Below, one piece after another: positions 33,329 to 42,348 of a stretch of DNA of 64,000 nucleotides (position 1 is the first letter of the stretch; every line of letters starts with the position of its first letter). The translations under genes were made by a program, and so were the position numbers. Origin of the DNA: a bacterium D16-51 (GTDB lineage: Bacteria; Bacillota; Clostridia; Lachnospirales; Lachnospiraceae); the NCBI GenBank assembly GCA_003612285.1, contig RAYE01000010.1:45565-109564 (forward strand). The letters run 5' to 3'. The notes beneath the pieces are model-generated. The model ran no database searches, had not been told where the DNA came from, and saw nothing but the letters and a program-made list of their open reading frames with translations.

Positions 33329-33655
33329 CTACCACTCACGTTCGCTAATTGCAGTTTCTACATCAATATCAATGTCAAACCATTCCAATATATATGCTAC
33401 TGTCTCACCAATACTCTCTCTTGCAGCAGTTTCAAGTTCACTGTCATTTTCCTCAAATTCTTCCTCTAAATCATTGATTGCCAATGTCATTTCATCAAAT
33501 TTGCGCTGTATATTCTCCAAATCCCTCTCTCCAGTTTCCAGTAAGGTAATCACTTCCTGAACCAGGTTCTTTACCTTGTCTACCAGAAAGTTTGGAAAAT
33601 ATCCATCCCGGTACATATCTTCAAGAAGCTTGTAATTAGAATCAAATTTTTTCAT
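33329..33655 (-). CDS. DUF5713 family protein
   Basis: 108 residues from ATG 33655 (GGAGGGCAGGTT upstream) rather than the 163-codon ORF, which would start inside the leader hairpins. The acidic, helical sequence starts KFDSNYKLLEDMYRDGYFP and continues VDKVKNLVQEVITLLE, typical of DUF5713. No enzymatic motif is visible. The 3' end pairs with the intergenic space: CTGCAATTGGCGAAC (33305-33319) with its inverse inside the coding region (33340-33354), forming a hairpin between the two convergent genes. Confidence 0.78.
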   Translation of the reverse strand: MKKFDSNYKLLEDMYRDGYFPNFLVDKVKNLVQEVITLLETGERDLENIQRKFDEMTLAINDLEEEFEENDSELETAARESIGETVAYILEWFDIDIDVETAISEREW

Positions 33656-33687
33656 AACCTGCCCTCCATTACTAATTGTAAAAACAA

Positions 33688-33739
33688 GTAAAAACAGGCC
33701 ACCTTCCAGCCTGCTTTTACTGCTGGTGCCCCAGGCACC
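33688..33739 (-). promoter_or_regulatory. hairpin leader upstream of the DUF5713 gene
   Basis: Read on the minus strand: a small GGTGCC/GGCACC hairpin, then GTAAAAGCAGGC pairing with GCCTGTTTTTAC followed by TTGTTTTTAC. The second resembles an intrinsic terminator placed 33 bases before the start codon, so the leader might attenuate transcription. No known class is recognised. Confidence 0.4.
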
Positions 33740-33917
33740 TTTATTCACATTGCCTTCCCCATACCGAAAACTATTCTCATCCCACAATATTATCTCACCT
33801 GAACGACAATACGATTTCAAAGGAAAATACTATCTACTATCTAACTAATAATATACCACTTTTGAAAGACAATTTCAACCATAAACTGACATTTTTCGGC
33901 ATCTATTGTTATTATTC

Positions 33918-33968
33918 GTTACTGTTCATGGTCAATCGTATGAAAAAAGAGTGGCCGCGAATAGTAAC
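33918..33968. repeat. GTTACTATTCAC-type palindrome, minimal copy
   Basis: GTTACTGTTCATGGTC and the inverted GGCCGCGAATAGTAAC bound a 51-bp element. The termini match the ends of the longer elements at 52830-52957 and 57753-58041 with a few substitutions. Confidence 0.6.
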
Positions 33969-34007
33969 GGCAGCCTTTCTTCCACGCCTGATAGTGCTAT
34001 CTTTTTC

Positions 34008-34036
34008 TTGCCGATTTTCCAAAACAGGAGTATAAT
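34008..34036 (+). promoter_or_regulatory. promoter of the P-loop kinase-like gene
   Basis: TTGCCG (34008-34013), 17-base spacer, TATAAT (34031-34036), 41 bases before the start codon. Confidence 0.7.
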
Positions 34037-34077
34037 CTCAGTAATAGTAAATTTTCGCATTATAAGGAGAAACAAAG

Positions 34078-34593
34078 ATGCATAAATTAGTCATCGTTAT
34101 TAATGGAAGCGGTGGAGTTGGCAAGGATACCATTTGCAATATTGTCGGAAAGCATTATCGGACCATGAATATATCGTCTGTTGACCCAATTAAGAAAATT
34201 GCATCTGAAAACGGCTGGGATGGGGGGAAAAATGAAAAATCAAGAAAATTTCTTGCAGATTTAAAGCAGCTATTTGTTGATTTTAATGATTTGCCATGCA
34301 AGTATCTTTTGGGCAAATATCAGGAATTTCTGGAAAGCAGCAATGAAATATTGTTTGTTCACATTAGAGAACCCGAAGAAATCTCCAAATTTAAAAAAAG
34401 TGTGCAAAAATCCTGCATTACACTGCTTATCCGCAGAACCAGCCATACAAAAAAAGAATGGAACAACACTGCAGATGATAATGTGGAACATTTCAATTAC
34501 GATTTTTACTATGACAATATAAAACCATATGGTGAAATCGAAAATGATTTCCTGGCATTTTTTAACTCAATTTTGGAGAAAAACGGCAGCTGA
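34078..34593 (+). CDS. P-loop deoxynucleotide monophosphate kinase-like protein
   Basis: 171 residues with a Walker A motif at 10-18 (GSGGVGKDT) in the context VIVINGSGGVGKDTICNIVG. The remainder (SSVDPIKKIASENGWDGGKN, then LFVHIREPEEISKFK) matches the layout of phage-type dNMP kinase-like proteins, in which the second segment forms the lid and ATP-binding region. AAGGAGAAACAAAG gives a good ribosome-binding site. It is monocistronic. A role in nucleotide metabolism is likely, but the nucleotide specificity cannot be read from the sequence. Confidence 0.7.
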   Translation: MHKLVIVINGSGGVGKDTICNIVGKHYRTMNISSVDPIKKIASENGWDGGKNEKSRKFLADLKQLFVDFNDLPCKYLLGKYQEFLESSNEILFVHIREPEEISKFKKSVQKSCITLLIRRTSHTKKEWNNTADDNVEHFNYDFYYDNIKPYGEIENDFLAFFNSILEKNGS

Positions 34594-34617
34594 CAATATA
34601 TTGCAAATACAGTTATG

Positions 34618-35526
34618 CTACAGAATGTGACTATTCGCCGCCCCTGTTTTCAAATATTGGTAAAAATAATCTGCTGCCCTGCTTTTCCCCCGTCCCCTAT
34701 CAGAAATAAGCATAATTTCACGGTACGGCAGTTCACAGGCTAAATCTATCTGTATCAGTTTTTTCTTCTTTACAAATGGCATCGCCATAGTTTCCGGCAC
34801 AAATCCAATCCCCAGGTTATTACAGATAAGCGGTATCAGCAAATCAGAGGTTGCAACCTCTGTATCAAACCCAATTTCTACATTATGCTCCATGAAATAC
34901 TTTTTATAAAACTCATAGGTAGCCGTCCCCTCACCAAGCCCAACCCATGGATAACCCTGCAGGCGGCCAAGCTGCATTTTTTCTTTGGCCAGGCTGCTAT
35001 ATTGGACTCCCCCTGCCAGCAATTCATGAAATGCCAGAATCCTTTCACACTGAAAAGCTTTTGGAACTTCAAAAGGCGTCGTAACTACTGCAAAATCCAG
35101 CCTGCCGCTGACAAGGCACTTTAATATTTCAGGAGTTGTATGGTTATGGACCTTTATCCTGATTTTAGGGTATTCTGCCTTAAAATTTCCTATCGCCTCA
35201 AGCAGGCAAAGATGTAAGGCCGTTTCTGTTGCCCCAATTTCCACCGTCCCCATTCCTTCAACAGCGTTACCGCCTAATTCTTCCTGCGCATTTAGCAAAT
35301 GGTTACAGGCAATTTCTACATGTGCGTATAGCCTTTCCCCTTTTTCTGTCAGCTTTACCCCTCTTGCCTCACGGATGAACAGCCTGCAGCCTAACTGGTT
35401 TTCTAGCAGTTTCAAAATCCGCGTAACATTTGGCTGGCTGCTCCCCAATGCTGCAGCGGCCCTCGTAATATTTTTATATTTGGCGACATAGTAAAATGAC
35501 TTATAGTATTCAAAATTAATGTCCAT
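34618..35526 (-). CDS. LysR family transcriptional regulator
   Basis: 302 residues. The N-terminal winged helix is clear: FYYVAKYKNITRAAAALGSS, then QPNVTRILKLLENQLGCRLF. The rest is the periplasmic-binding-like effector domain (GTVEIGATETALHLCLLEAI; AVVTTPFEVP; GLGEGTATYEFY). LysR proteins usually regulate the divergent neighbour, here a MATE exporter starting 146 bases away on the plus strand; the effector is unknown. The shared intergenic region is very AT-rich. Confidence 0.93.
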   Translation of the reverse strand: MDINFEYYKSFYYVAKYKNITRAAAALGSSQPNVTRILKLLENQLGCRLFIREARGVKLTEKGERLYAHVEIACNHLLNAQEELGGNAVEGMGTVEIGATETALHLCLLEAIGNFKAEYPKIRIKVHNHTTPEILKCLVSGRLDFAVVTTPFEVPKAFQCERILAFHELLAGGVQYSSLAKEKMQLGRLQGYPWVGLGEGTATYEFYKKYFMEHNVEIGFDTEVATSDLLIPLICNNLGIGFVPETMAMPFVKKKKLIQIDLACELPYREIMLISDRGRGKSRAADYFYQYLKTGAANSHIL

Positions 35527-35671
35527 ATAATTTATATATCTCTCCTATATAATATATATATTTTTCATATCTGTCATTCAATAGTATAATACATTTTTAG
35601 AAAATGCAAGCAATCGTTAAACCGCCAACAATAATAAGCCGCCGACCAAAAGGCGGCGGAATGGAGATTTC

Positions 35672-37006
35672 ATGAATAAGGATTTAACACAGGGAAACCC
35701 ACAGAAAATGCTTTGGATGTTCTGTCTGCCAATGTTTGGAAGCATTGTTTTCCAACAGCTCTATAATATCGCTGATTCTTTTGTAGCCGGAAGGTTCATA
35801 GGCGAAAATGCATTGGCTGCAGTAGGGAACAGTTATAATATTACACTGATTTTTATCGCTTTTGCATTTGGCTGCAACATCGGCTGTTCTGTAGCCGTAT
35901 CACAATTGTTTGGTGCAAAAGATTATAAGACAATGAAGACTGCTGTCTATACCGCTTTGTCTGCAAGCGGCATTTTGTGCGCTGTATTAATGACAGCCGG
36001 GTTTCTAGCCTGTGACAGCCTGCTGCGTCTGATGAAAACACAGGAAGAAATCATGGCAGATTCCTCTATTTATCTGCATATCTATATATGGGGGCTTCCT
36101 TTCCTGTTCTTTTATAACATTGCTACAGGCATATTTTCAGCGCTTGGCGACTCAAAAACCCCTTTTATTTTCCTGGCGGTATCTTCCACAGCCAATATAT
36201 TGGTTGATATCGCATTTGTAAAATCCCTTCATATGGGCGTTGCAGGCGTTGCATATGCAACATTTATCTGCCAGGGCGTAAGCTGTCTCCTCTCGCTTTT
36301 TTTCGTTATAAAACGACTGGCCAAAATAAAAACCAATGGACGCATCCAAATCTTTTCACTTTTGCTGCTAAAAAGAATCGCTGTAATTGCAATCCCCAGC
36401 ATCCTCCAGCAATCCTTCATATCTGTTGGGAATATGATGATCCAGGGATGTATTAACAGCTTTGGCGTAAGTGTTACAGCCGGATATTCTGCGGCTGTTA
36501 AATTAAACAACCTTGTAATCACTTCTTTTACTACAATTGGAAATGGCATTTCTAATTTCTCAGCACAAAATATCGGCGCACAAAAATATGGACGTATAAA
36601 AGAAGGATTCCGTGCAGGGCTGAAACTGGTATGGACTTTATGCATACCGTTTTGCCTTCTCTACCTATGCTTTGGCAAATACCTGCTCTTATTATTTATG
36701 GAGCAGACTTCTCAGGAAGCATTGAAAACCGGACAGCAATTTTTATGGATTCTTTCCCCATTTTATTTTATAGTATCCGCAAAGCTTGCAGCAGACGGCG
36801 TCCTCCGCGGCATAAGCGCAATGAAACAATTTATGGCTGCAACATTCACCGACCTGATCCTGCGCGTTGTTTTGGCATTCCTGTTCTCCGGCTGGGCAAA
36901 TTCTGCAGCCGGAATCTGGTGCGCCTGGCCTGTCGGCTGGTCAATTGCAACTGTTTTATCCATTTGCTTTTACCGCAAAGCACTGCCTGCTACTGAAAAG
37001 CTGTAA
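35672..37006 (+). CDS. MATE family efflux transporter 2
   Basis: 444 residues with twelve predicted helices and MATE signatures in both halves (LPMFGSIVFQQLYNIADSFV at the start; IPSILQQSFISVGNMMIQGC in the second half). It belongs to the NorM/DinF-like group and is distinct from the transporter at 31396. It should export small organic cations with a Na+ or H+ gradient. The divergent LysR gene is the likely regulator. It is convergent with the BlaR1 gene; only 10 bases separate the two stop codons and no terminator is evident there. Confidence 0.92.
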   Translation: MNKDLTQGNPQKMLWMFCLPMFGSIVFQQLYNIADSFVAGRFIGENALAAVGNSYNITLIFIAFAFGCNIGCSVAVSQLFGAKDYKTMKTAVYTALSASGILCAVLMTAGFLACDSLLRLMKTQEEIMADSSIYLHIYIWGLPFLFFYNIATGIFSALGDSKTPFIFLAVSSTANILVDIAFVKSLHMGVAGVAYATFICQGVSCLLSLFFVIKRLAKIKTNGRIQIFSLLLLKRIAVIAIPSILQQSFISVGNMMIQGCINSFGVSVTAGYSAAVKLNNLVITSFTTIGNGISNFSAQNIGAQKYGRIKEGFRAGLKLVWTLCIPFCLLYLCFGKYLLLLFMEQTSQEALKTGQQFLWILSPFYFIVSAKLAADGVLRGISAMKQFMAATFTDLILRVVLAFLFSGWANSAAGIWCAWPVGWSIATVLSICFYRKALPATEKL

Positions 37007-37016
37007 TCCCCTTCTG

Positions 37017-38450
37017 TTAATTTAAAAACTGCTTTTTTGTAACCACTTTTAAGGACTTCCCTTTTACCAGTAAGTATACACCTGGATCACCACCATCGCC
37101 ATAACCATAAATGTAAGTATCACTGCCATCCCGCAGGCCCGCAAGCCTCCTCCCTTTATACGACCAAATTCCACTGGAAGAATCATATGTTATGCCGTAT
37201 GGTTTATATTTTTTCAGGTCATTGCCGCCATCTTCACGGTCATTAACTTCACTTGCATTTGAAGTATTTATTCCACCTGGAGCATCATCCTTGGAACTGT
37301 TATATGAAGCACTGGAACTTGTTCCACCAGAGGCATCATCTTTAGAACTGTTATATGACGTACTGGAACTTGTTCCATCTGGGGCATTATCCTCATCTTT
37401 TACAACATTACTATTTTCTTTCACAGAACCATATGACATTCCATCCTTTTCATGCTCCTTAAACTGCCCTGTATTATCAGGCTGGGATACCTTCCTGCCA
37501 GCAGAACTTTCGGAACCATTCCCAACAAATGCCGACATGGCTGCCCCAATCAGCACAACACTGCACAAAATACCTGCTGCAGTTACTTTTTTGAACTTCA
37601 TAACCGCCACCATCCTTTCTTTTACCGCATTGCTTCCAAAACCATTTGAAAACAATGACCAATGATATTGTTTTTCTGCCAGACTTATGAGCGCAGCAGC
37701 GTATTCCTTCCTCTGGTGAACACCCAGATGAGAAATTACTTTTTCATCACATGACAGTTCCATATCCCTGTTAAAAAACAGATACATCAGCCAGACAAAA
37801 GGGTTAAACCAATGAATGCCTACTGCTGCTGCCATAACAATTTTCCGAAAGTTATCTGCCCTTTTTATATGTGTTAATTCATGTGCAAGGGCATATTTCA
37901 GTTCTGCGCCATGCTCCAACCCCATAAGCTTCGGAAAAATTATTTTTGGTGATATCACCCCATATGTTAATGGCGTAAACACCCTGTCTGAAACTAATAT
38001 TTTCACCCTCCCAGGGACAGAAACCAATTGCCGTAACCTCTCATCCTCCTCTTTCGATACTGGTAATGCTGTCTTTATTCTTTGGCACTCTTTTCTATAG
38101 CCAATACAAAAACAGGACAGAACTACTATCATGCCTATGAACCACACCACACACTTCCAGTCAACGGAAACTTCCCGGGAAAACACTTTTTCAAAAGATG
38201 CCATATGCTTCATATTATCTGACATTACCGTTCCACCAGAAACATTTTTTTCTGCCAATTTTCCAATAGGCGTACTAAGACCAAGCGGAACCGAAATGTA
38301 AAATGGAACAATCAGCCTTATTAATACGATATCCCACAAAAAAGCAAAAACTCTTTTGGGCAGTTTATCCAACGCCAAAAAACGCAGCGCCAGAACTAAT
38401 ATAATTAAAATCCCGCCTGAAAAAGTCAATTTAAGCAGCACTGTCCCCAC
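37017..38450 (-). CDS. BlaR1-type M56 family metallopeptidase sensor
   Basis: 477 residues. Four membrane helices and a cytoplasmic zinc protease with His190-Glu191-xx-His194 (HELTHIKRAD) define the M56/BlaR1 family, which cleaves or inactivates a partner BlaI-type repressor when a signal is sensed. The C-terminal extracellular part has no penicillin-binding domain; instead it carries two to three tandem 17-residue units (GGTSSSASYNSSKDD type, residues ~355-400) and a short globular end. So it is probably not a beta-lactam sensor. blaI lies directly upstream. Confidence 0.85.
   Translation of the reverse strand: MGTVLLKLTFSGGILIILVLALRFLALDKLPKRVFAFLWDIVLIRLIVPFYISVPLGLSTPIGKLAEKNVSGGTVMSDNMKHMASFEKVFSREVSVDWKCVVWFIGMIVVLSCFCIGYRKECQRIKTALPVSKEEDERLRQLVSVPGRVKILVSDRVFTPLTYGVISPKIIFPKLMGLEHGAELKYALAHELTHIKRADNFRKIVMAAAVGIHWFNPFVWLMYLFFNRDMELSCDEKVISHLGVHQRKEYAAALISLAEKQYHWSLFSNGFGSNAVKERMVAVMKFKKVTAAGILCSVVLIGAAMSAFVGNGSESSAGRKVSQPDNTGQFKEHEKDGMSYGSVKENSNVVKDEDNAPDGTSSSTSYNSSKDDASGGTSSSASYNSSKDDAPGGINTSNASEVNDREDGGNDLKKYKPYGITYDSSSGIWSYKGRRLAGLRDGSDTYIYGYGDGGDPGVYLLVKGKSLKVVTKKQFLN
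37250..37390 (-). repeat. tandem 51-bp coding repeats in the BlaR1-like gene
   Basis: Units of 51 bases encode A-S/P-G-G-T-S-S-S-x-S-Y-N-S-S-K-D-D. Two full and one partial unit are recognisable. Such repeats are prone to copy-number change and form a flexible Ser/Gly/Asp linker. Confidence 0.8.
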
Positions 38451-38451
38451 C

Positions 38452-38811
38452 TCATTCCATCTTTTCTACCAGTTCCTTTATCTCCTGCAGCTCTTCAGGT
38501 TTTAATGTTTTTTCTGACAAAAATGCAGCAAAGAACTGTTTTTTTGAGCCATCAAACATCCTGGCTATCAACTCCTCCGTCTCATATGACTGCACATCCT
38601 CTTTGGAAATAACTGCCCGGCAGATAAACCTTGGTTCTATCCGCTCAATTGCACCTTTTTCAATACACTTTTTAATAACTGTATAAGTCGTGTTCCTGTT
38701 CCAGCCAGTCTCTTCTTTTAATATTTTCGAAATCTGCCCAGCCGTCAAATCTCCCCCCCTCCATAATGTTTCCATAACCTTTAATTCAGAATCGTATAAT
38801 TTGACTCCCAT
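38452..38811 (-). CDS. BlaI/MecI/CopY family transcriptional repressor
   Basis: 119 residues from ATG 38811 (GGAGGTGTTTAT). The N-terminal winged helix (LYDSELKVMETLWRGGDLTA, then GWNRNTTYTVIKKCIEKGAI) and the C-terminal dimerisation helix (SEKTLKPEELQEIKELVEKM) are those of BlaI/MecI. It should bind two dyads in its own promoter (38831-38876) and be removed by proteolysis triggered by the adjacent BlaR1-like protein. The stop codon and the BlaR1 start are one base apart, so the genes are coupled. Confidence 0.92.
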   Translation of the reverse strand: MGVKLYDSELKVMETLWRGGDLTAGQISKILKEETGWNRNTTYTVIKKCIEKGAIERIEPRFICRAVISKEDVQSYETEELIARMFDGSKKQFFAAFLSEKTLKPEELQEIKELVEKME

Positions 38812-38830
38812 ATAAACACCTCCAAAATAA

Positions 38831-38886
38831 ATGACTATTGCAATAGTTATTGTACGTATACTATCACAATAGTCATTTTTTGTCAA
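38831..38886 (-). promoter_or_regulatory. blaI promoter with two BlaI-type operators
   Basis: On the minus strand TTGACA (38881-38886), 17-base spacer and TAGTAT (38858-38863) form the promoter. Two dyads of the ACTATTGnnATAGT kind cover it: TGACTATTGTGATAGT overlaps the spacer and -10, and TAACTATTGCAATAGTCA lies just downstream. This arrangement fits autorepression. Confidence 0.85.
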
Positions 38887-38994
38887 TATCCAATCCCACC
38901 AATTGAGCATTACTCGTAACTATTCAGCCTTGCGGCTTCATAGTTGCACAGCAGTGCTTTCAGCACTGTTACTGAAAGTTCCTGGAATGAACAA

Positions 38995-41574
38995 TCACCC
39001 TGCAAACATCAGGCTTCCATCTTTGACATCAATACAAAGCGTTTCCCCAGGAGAAACATTCCCCTCCAGAATCCTTTTTGCAAGAAGTGTTTCCACATTT
39101 TTCTGCAAATATCTCTTTAAGGGCCTTGCGCCAAATGCCGGCTCATATGCTTCTTCTGCAATAAAATCAACTGCCGCGGGCGTCAGTTCAACAGACAGCT
39201 CTTTCCCTTCCAGACGGCCATTTAGCTCCTGCATCAGGATAGAAATAATCCCTGAAATATTTTCTTTTGTCAGCGGCTTAAAGAAAATAATTTCGTCCAG
39301 CCGGTTTAAAAATTCAGGCCGGAAGCCTGCACGCAAATCTGCCATTGTTTCTTCCCGTGCGCTCTCACTGATTTCCCCGTCTGCATCTACGCCTTCCAGA
39401 AGATAGGTGGAACCAATATTAGAAGTCAGTATAATAATCGTATTTTTGAAATCTACCGTCCTTCCCTGTGAATCCGTAATCCGCCCGTCATCCAAAACCT
39501 GCAGGAGGACATTAAAAACATCTGGGTGTGCTTTTTCAATTTCGTCAAACAAAATAACAGAATATGGTTTTCTGCGGACTGCCTCTGTAAGCTGGCCTCC
39601 CTCCTCATAGCCGACATATCCCGGAGGCGCGCCAATCAGCCGTGCCACGCTGTATTTTTCCATATACTCACTCATATCAATCCGCACCATATTATTTTCA
39701 TCATCGAAAAGGCTTGCCGCCAGCGTTTTAGCAAGCTCTGTCTTCCCAACTCCAGTCGGTCCCAAAAACAGGAACGAGCCAATCGGCTTTGTCGGATCTT
39801 TAATCCCGGCCTTTGAGCGGAGAATCGCTTCAGAGACAAGCGTCACGCCCTCTTCCTGCCCAATAACACGTTTATGCAGCTCTTCTTCCAGGTGGAGCGT
39901 TTTTTCCCGCTCCCCTTCGGAAAGCTTTGCCACAGGAATCCCCGTCCAGCGGGAAATAATTTTGGCAATCTCATCATCCGTAACACTCTCCTGGACAAGA
40001 GTGCGGTCTTCCTCCTTTGCCTTTGCTTCCACGATTTCCAGCTGCTTTTGCAATTCCGGGAGCCTTCCATACTGCAGCTCCGCAAGCCTGTTCAAATCGT
40101 AGTCGCGCTTTGCGGCCTCCATCTGTGTATTCAGTTCGTCTATCTGCTCTTTTACCCTGTTTACCTGGTCTACGGACGCCTTTTCACTATCCCACTTTGC
40201 CTTCTGCGCATTAAATATATCCCTGTGTTCTGCAAGCTCCTTCTGCAGGTTTTCTAAACGCCCCTGGGACAGATGGTCTGTCTCTTTTTTCAATGCAGCC
40301 TCTTCAATTTCCATCTGCATAATTTTCCGCCTTATTTCATCCAGTTCTGCCGGCATGCTGTCAAGTTCTGTCTTAATCATTGCACACGCCTCATCCACCA
40401 GATCGATTGCCTTATCCGGCAGGAAGCGGTCAGAAATATAGCGGTCAGACAATGTTGCCGCCGCAACAAGGGAAGCATCGGTAATTTTTACGCCATGATA
40501 CACCTCATAGCGGTCCTTTAAACCACGGAGGATAGAAATCGTATCTTCTACTGTCGGTTCATTTACCATAACCGGCTGGAAACGCCGTTCCAATGCCGGA
40601 TCTTTTTCAATATACATACGGTATTCATCCAAAGTTGTTGCGCCAATGCAATGCAGCTCGCCGCGCGCTAACATCGGTTTTAACATATTCCCTGCGTCCA
40701 TTGCCCCGTCCGTCTTCCCTGCCCCGACAATTGTATGGAGCTCATCAATAAACAGGATAATCTGGCCATCGCTTTTTTTCACTTCTTCCAGCACTGCCTT
40801 TAGGCGCTCCTCAAACTCACCGCGGTATTTCGCCCCTGCAACTAACGCCCCCATATCAAGTGCAAAAATCTTTTTATCCTTTAACCCCTCCGGCACATCC
40901 CCCTGTACAATACGGTGCGCCAGGCCTTCTACAGCCGCAGTTTTCCCAACGCCCGGTTCTCCGATTAAAACAGGGTTATTCTTTGTCTTCCGGGAAAGAA
41001 TGCGGACAACATTACGGATTTCTTCATCACGCCCAATTACCGGGTCTAATTTCCCATCCTTTGCCCGTTCTACCAGATCTGAACCATATTTTTCCAAAGT
41101 ATCATAGGTCGCTTCCGGGTTATCGCTAGTAACTTTCTGGTTTCCCCTGACCTGCGACAACACCTGCAAAAAACGCTCCCTTGTAATATTGCATTCTTTT
41201 AAAAGCTGCTTTATCTCCTTTCCCGGATGTGCAAGCATGCTCAGGAAAAGATGTTCCACGGAAACATACTCATCCCCCATCCGTTTCGCCTCATCCTCCG
41301 CATAAATCAGGGTTTCATTTAAATACTTGTCAATCCTTAAATCACCGCCCTGTACCTTTGGCCTTTTACGGAGCAAAGCCTCTACCTGGGCATTGAAAAC
41401 CTCTGGCTCAATCCCCATCTTCTCAATCAGCTTACGGATTAAACTGTCATCCACATCCATCAGGGAAATAAGCAAATGTTCCTGCCCAATTTCCTGGTGC
41501 CCATAATCCAGCGCTGTCTTCTCCATATCCTGTATTACTTCCTGTGACTTTTGTGTAAAACGGCTAATATTCAT
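38995..41574 (-). CDS. clpB: ATP-dependent disaggregase ClpB
   Basis: 859 residues, normal for ClpB. Order: N-domain with two repeats ([20 protein letters not shown]...), AAA+ module 1 with Walker [10 protein letters not shown], a long coiled-coil middle domain (~400-530, which distinguishes ClpB from ClpA/ClpC), AAA+ module 2 with Walker [10 protein letters not shown] and the [17 protein letters not shown] sensor region. It rescues aggregated proteins with the DnaK system. It is encoded just downstream of hsp20 in the same orientation, with a palindromic repeat between; both are likely heat-shock genes. Confidence 0.96.
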   Translation of the reverse strand: MNISRFTQKSQEVIQDMEKTALDYGHQEIGQEHLLISLMDVDDSLIRKLIEKMGIEPEVFNAQVEALLRKRPKVQGGDLRIDKYLNETLIYAEDEAKRMGDEYVSVEHLFLSMLAHPGKEIKQLLKECNITRERFLQVLSQVRGNQKVTSDNPEATYDTLEKYGSDLVERAKDGKLDPVIGRDEEIRNVVRILSRKTKNNPVLIGEPGVGKTAAVEGLAHRIVQGDVPEGLKDKKIFALDMGALVAGAKYRGEFEERLKAVLEEVKKSDGQIILFIDELHTIVGAGKTDGAMDAGNMLKPMLARGELHCIGATTLDEYRMYIEKDPALERRFQPVMVNEPTVEDTISILRGLKDRYEVYHGVKITDASLVAAATLSDRYISDRFLPDKAIDLVDEACAMIKTELDSMPAELDEIRRKIMQMEIEEAALKKETDHLSQGRLENLQKELAEHRDIFNAQKAKWDSEKASVDQVNRVKEQIDELNTQMEAAKRDYDLNRLAELQYGRLPELQKQLEIVEAKAKEEDRTLVQESVTDDEIAKIISRWTGIPVAKLSEGEREKTLHLEEELHKRVIGQEEGVTLVSEAILRSKAGIKDPTKPIGSFLFLGPTGVGKTELAKTLAASLFDDENNMVRIDMSEYMEKYSVARLIGAPPGYVGYEEGGQLTEAVRRKPYSVILFDEIEKAHPDVFNVLLQVLDDGRITDSQGRTVDFKNTIIILTSNIGSTYLLEGVDADGEISESAREETMADLRAGFRPEFLNRLDEIIFFKPLTKENISGIISILMQELNGRLEGKELSVELTPAAVDFIAEEAYEPAFGARPLKRYLQKNVETLLAKRILEGNVSPGETLCIDVKDGSLMFAG

Positions 41575-41603
41575 ATGCTCCTCCTTTCTGAAGCATGCCT
41601 GCT

Positions 41604-41658
41604 GTAAGGAACTGCAGGGAAATAACTTTTACAACATGTGATTTTCCTACAGTTCCTA
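41604..41658. repeat. AGGAACTG palindrome between hsp20 and clpB
   Basis: AAGGAACTGCAGGGAAATAA and its inverted partner ending in TACAGTTCCT flank a centre with ACAACATGTGATT. It belongs to the AGGAACTGT family seen at 23039 and 23927 and lies upstream of the clpB start. Confidence 0.6.
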
Positions 41659-41742
41659 AAAGGCAGCATCCCAAAATCACCCGACCTTGAAAAGCTGCCT
41701 TATGCATTTAAAAATCAGTACAACAATCTACGCCTCTTCCAA

Positions 41743-42180
41743 TTACCCTTCAATCGAAATATACCTGCTTTCCTCCACTGCTTTTGAATCCTTCTTAGGA
41801 ACAGACAATTTTAAGATGCCATTTTCAAACTTGGCCCGAATCTCATTCTTTTCAACTGCCTCGCCAACGTAGAAGCTGCGGCTCATTGCACCTGCATAAC
41901 GCTCTCTCCTGATATATTTCCCTTCCTTATCCTTTTCATCCTTATCCACGCTTTTTGCAGCCTGGACTGTCAGCTGTCCACGCTCAAGCTGTACGTTAAT
42001 CTCGTCTTTATGAAAGCCCGGCAGATCAATATCCAGTTCATACCCCTGCTCCGTTTCCCTGATATCTGTTTTCATCACATTCTGGGAACGTACCCCATAT
42101 AAATTTTTGTCAATATCAGGAAACGAAAAATCCATCCAGTCATCAAATACATTATCTTTTAAAATACTTGGCATTAACAT
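41743..42180 (-). CDS. Hsp20/alpha-crystallin small heat shock protein
   Basis: 145 residues. The alpha-crystallin domain spans about 38-130: YELDIDLPGFHKDEINVQLE begins it and the FENGILKLSVPK segment (the GxLxxxxP motif) ends it. Small heat-shock proteins bind unfolding proteins in large oligomers and hand them to DnaK/ClpB; clpB follows 170 bases downstream. A CIRCE operator lies about 100 bases upstream, so HrcA repression is likely. GGAGGAATGCGCT is a suitable ribosome-binding site. Confidence 0.93.
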   Translation of the reverse strand: MLMPSILKDNVFDDWMDFSFPDIDKNLYGVRSQNVMKTDIRETEQGYELDIDLPGFHKDEINVQLERGQLTVQAAKSVDKDEKDKEGKYIRRERYAGAMSRSFYVGEAVEKNEIRAKFENGILKLSVPKKDSKAVEESRYISIEG

Positions 42181-42281
42181 AGCGCATTCCTCCTTGATAT
42201 TTATTATATACTATAAGTTATAAGTTTGAGCATCTTTAAAACTCTCTATTCATTTGCTCTAAACATGTTATAGCACAATTA

Positions 42282-42308
42282 TTAGCACTCGTCAATAGAG
42301 AGTGCTAA
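42282..42308 (-). promoter_or_regulatory. CIRCE operator (HrcA site)
   Basis: TTAGCACTC (42282-42290), nine bases, GAGTGCTAA (42300-42308): a perfect CIRCE inverted repeat, extended by AT-rich symmetry on both sides. It precedes hsp20 on the minus strand; HrcA is not encoded in this window. Confidence 0.97.
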
Positions 42309-42348
42309 TAATTGTGTGAAAAATTTGTGAACTGCTGCTATTTACAGT

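Noticed and set aside
38907..38990. Further degenerate copy of the GTTACTATTCAC element downstream of clpB
   Set aside because: GTAACTATTCAGCC and a small GCAGTGC/GCACTGT hairpin occur, but no matching second terminus could be found.
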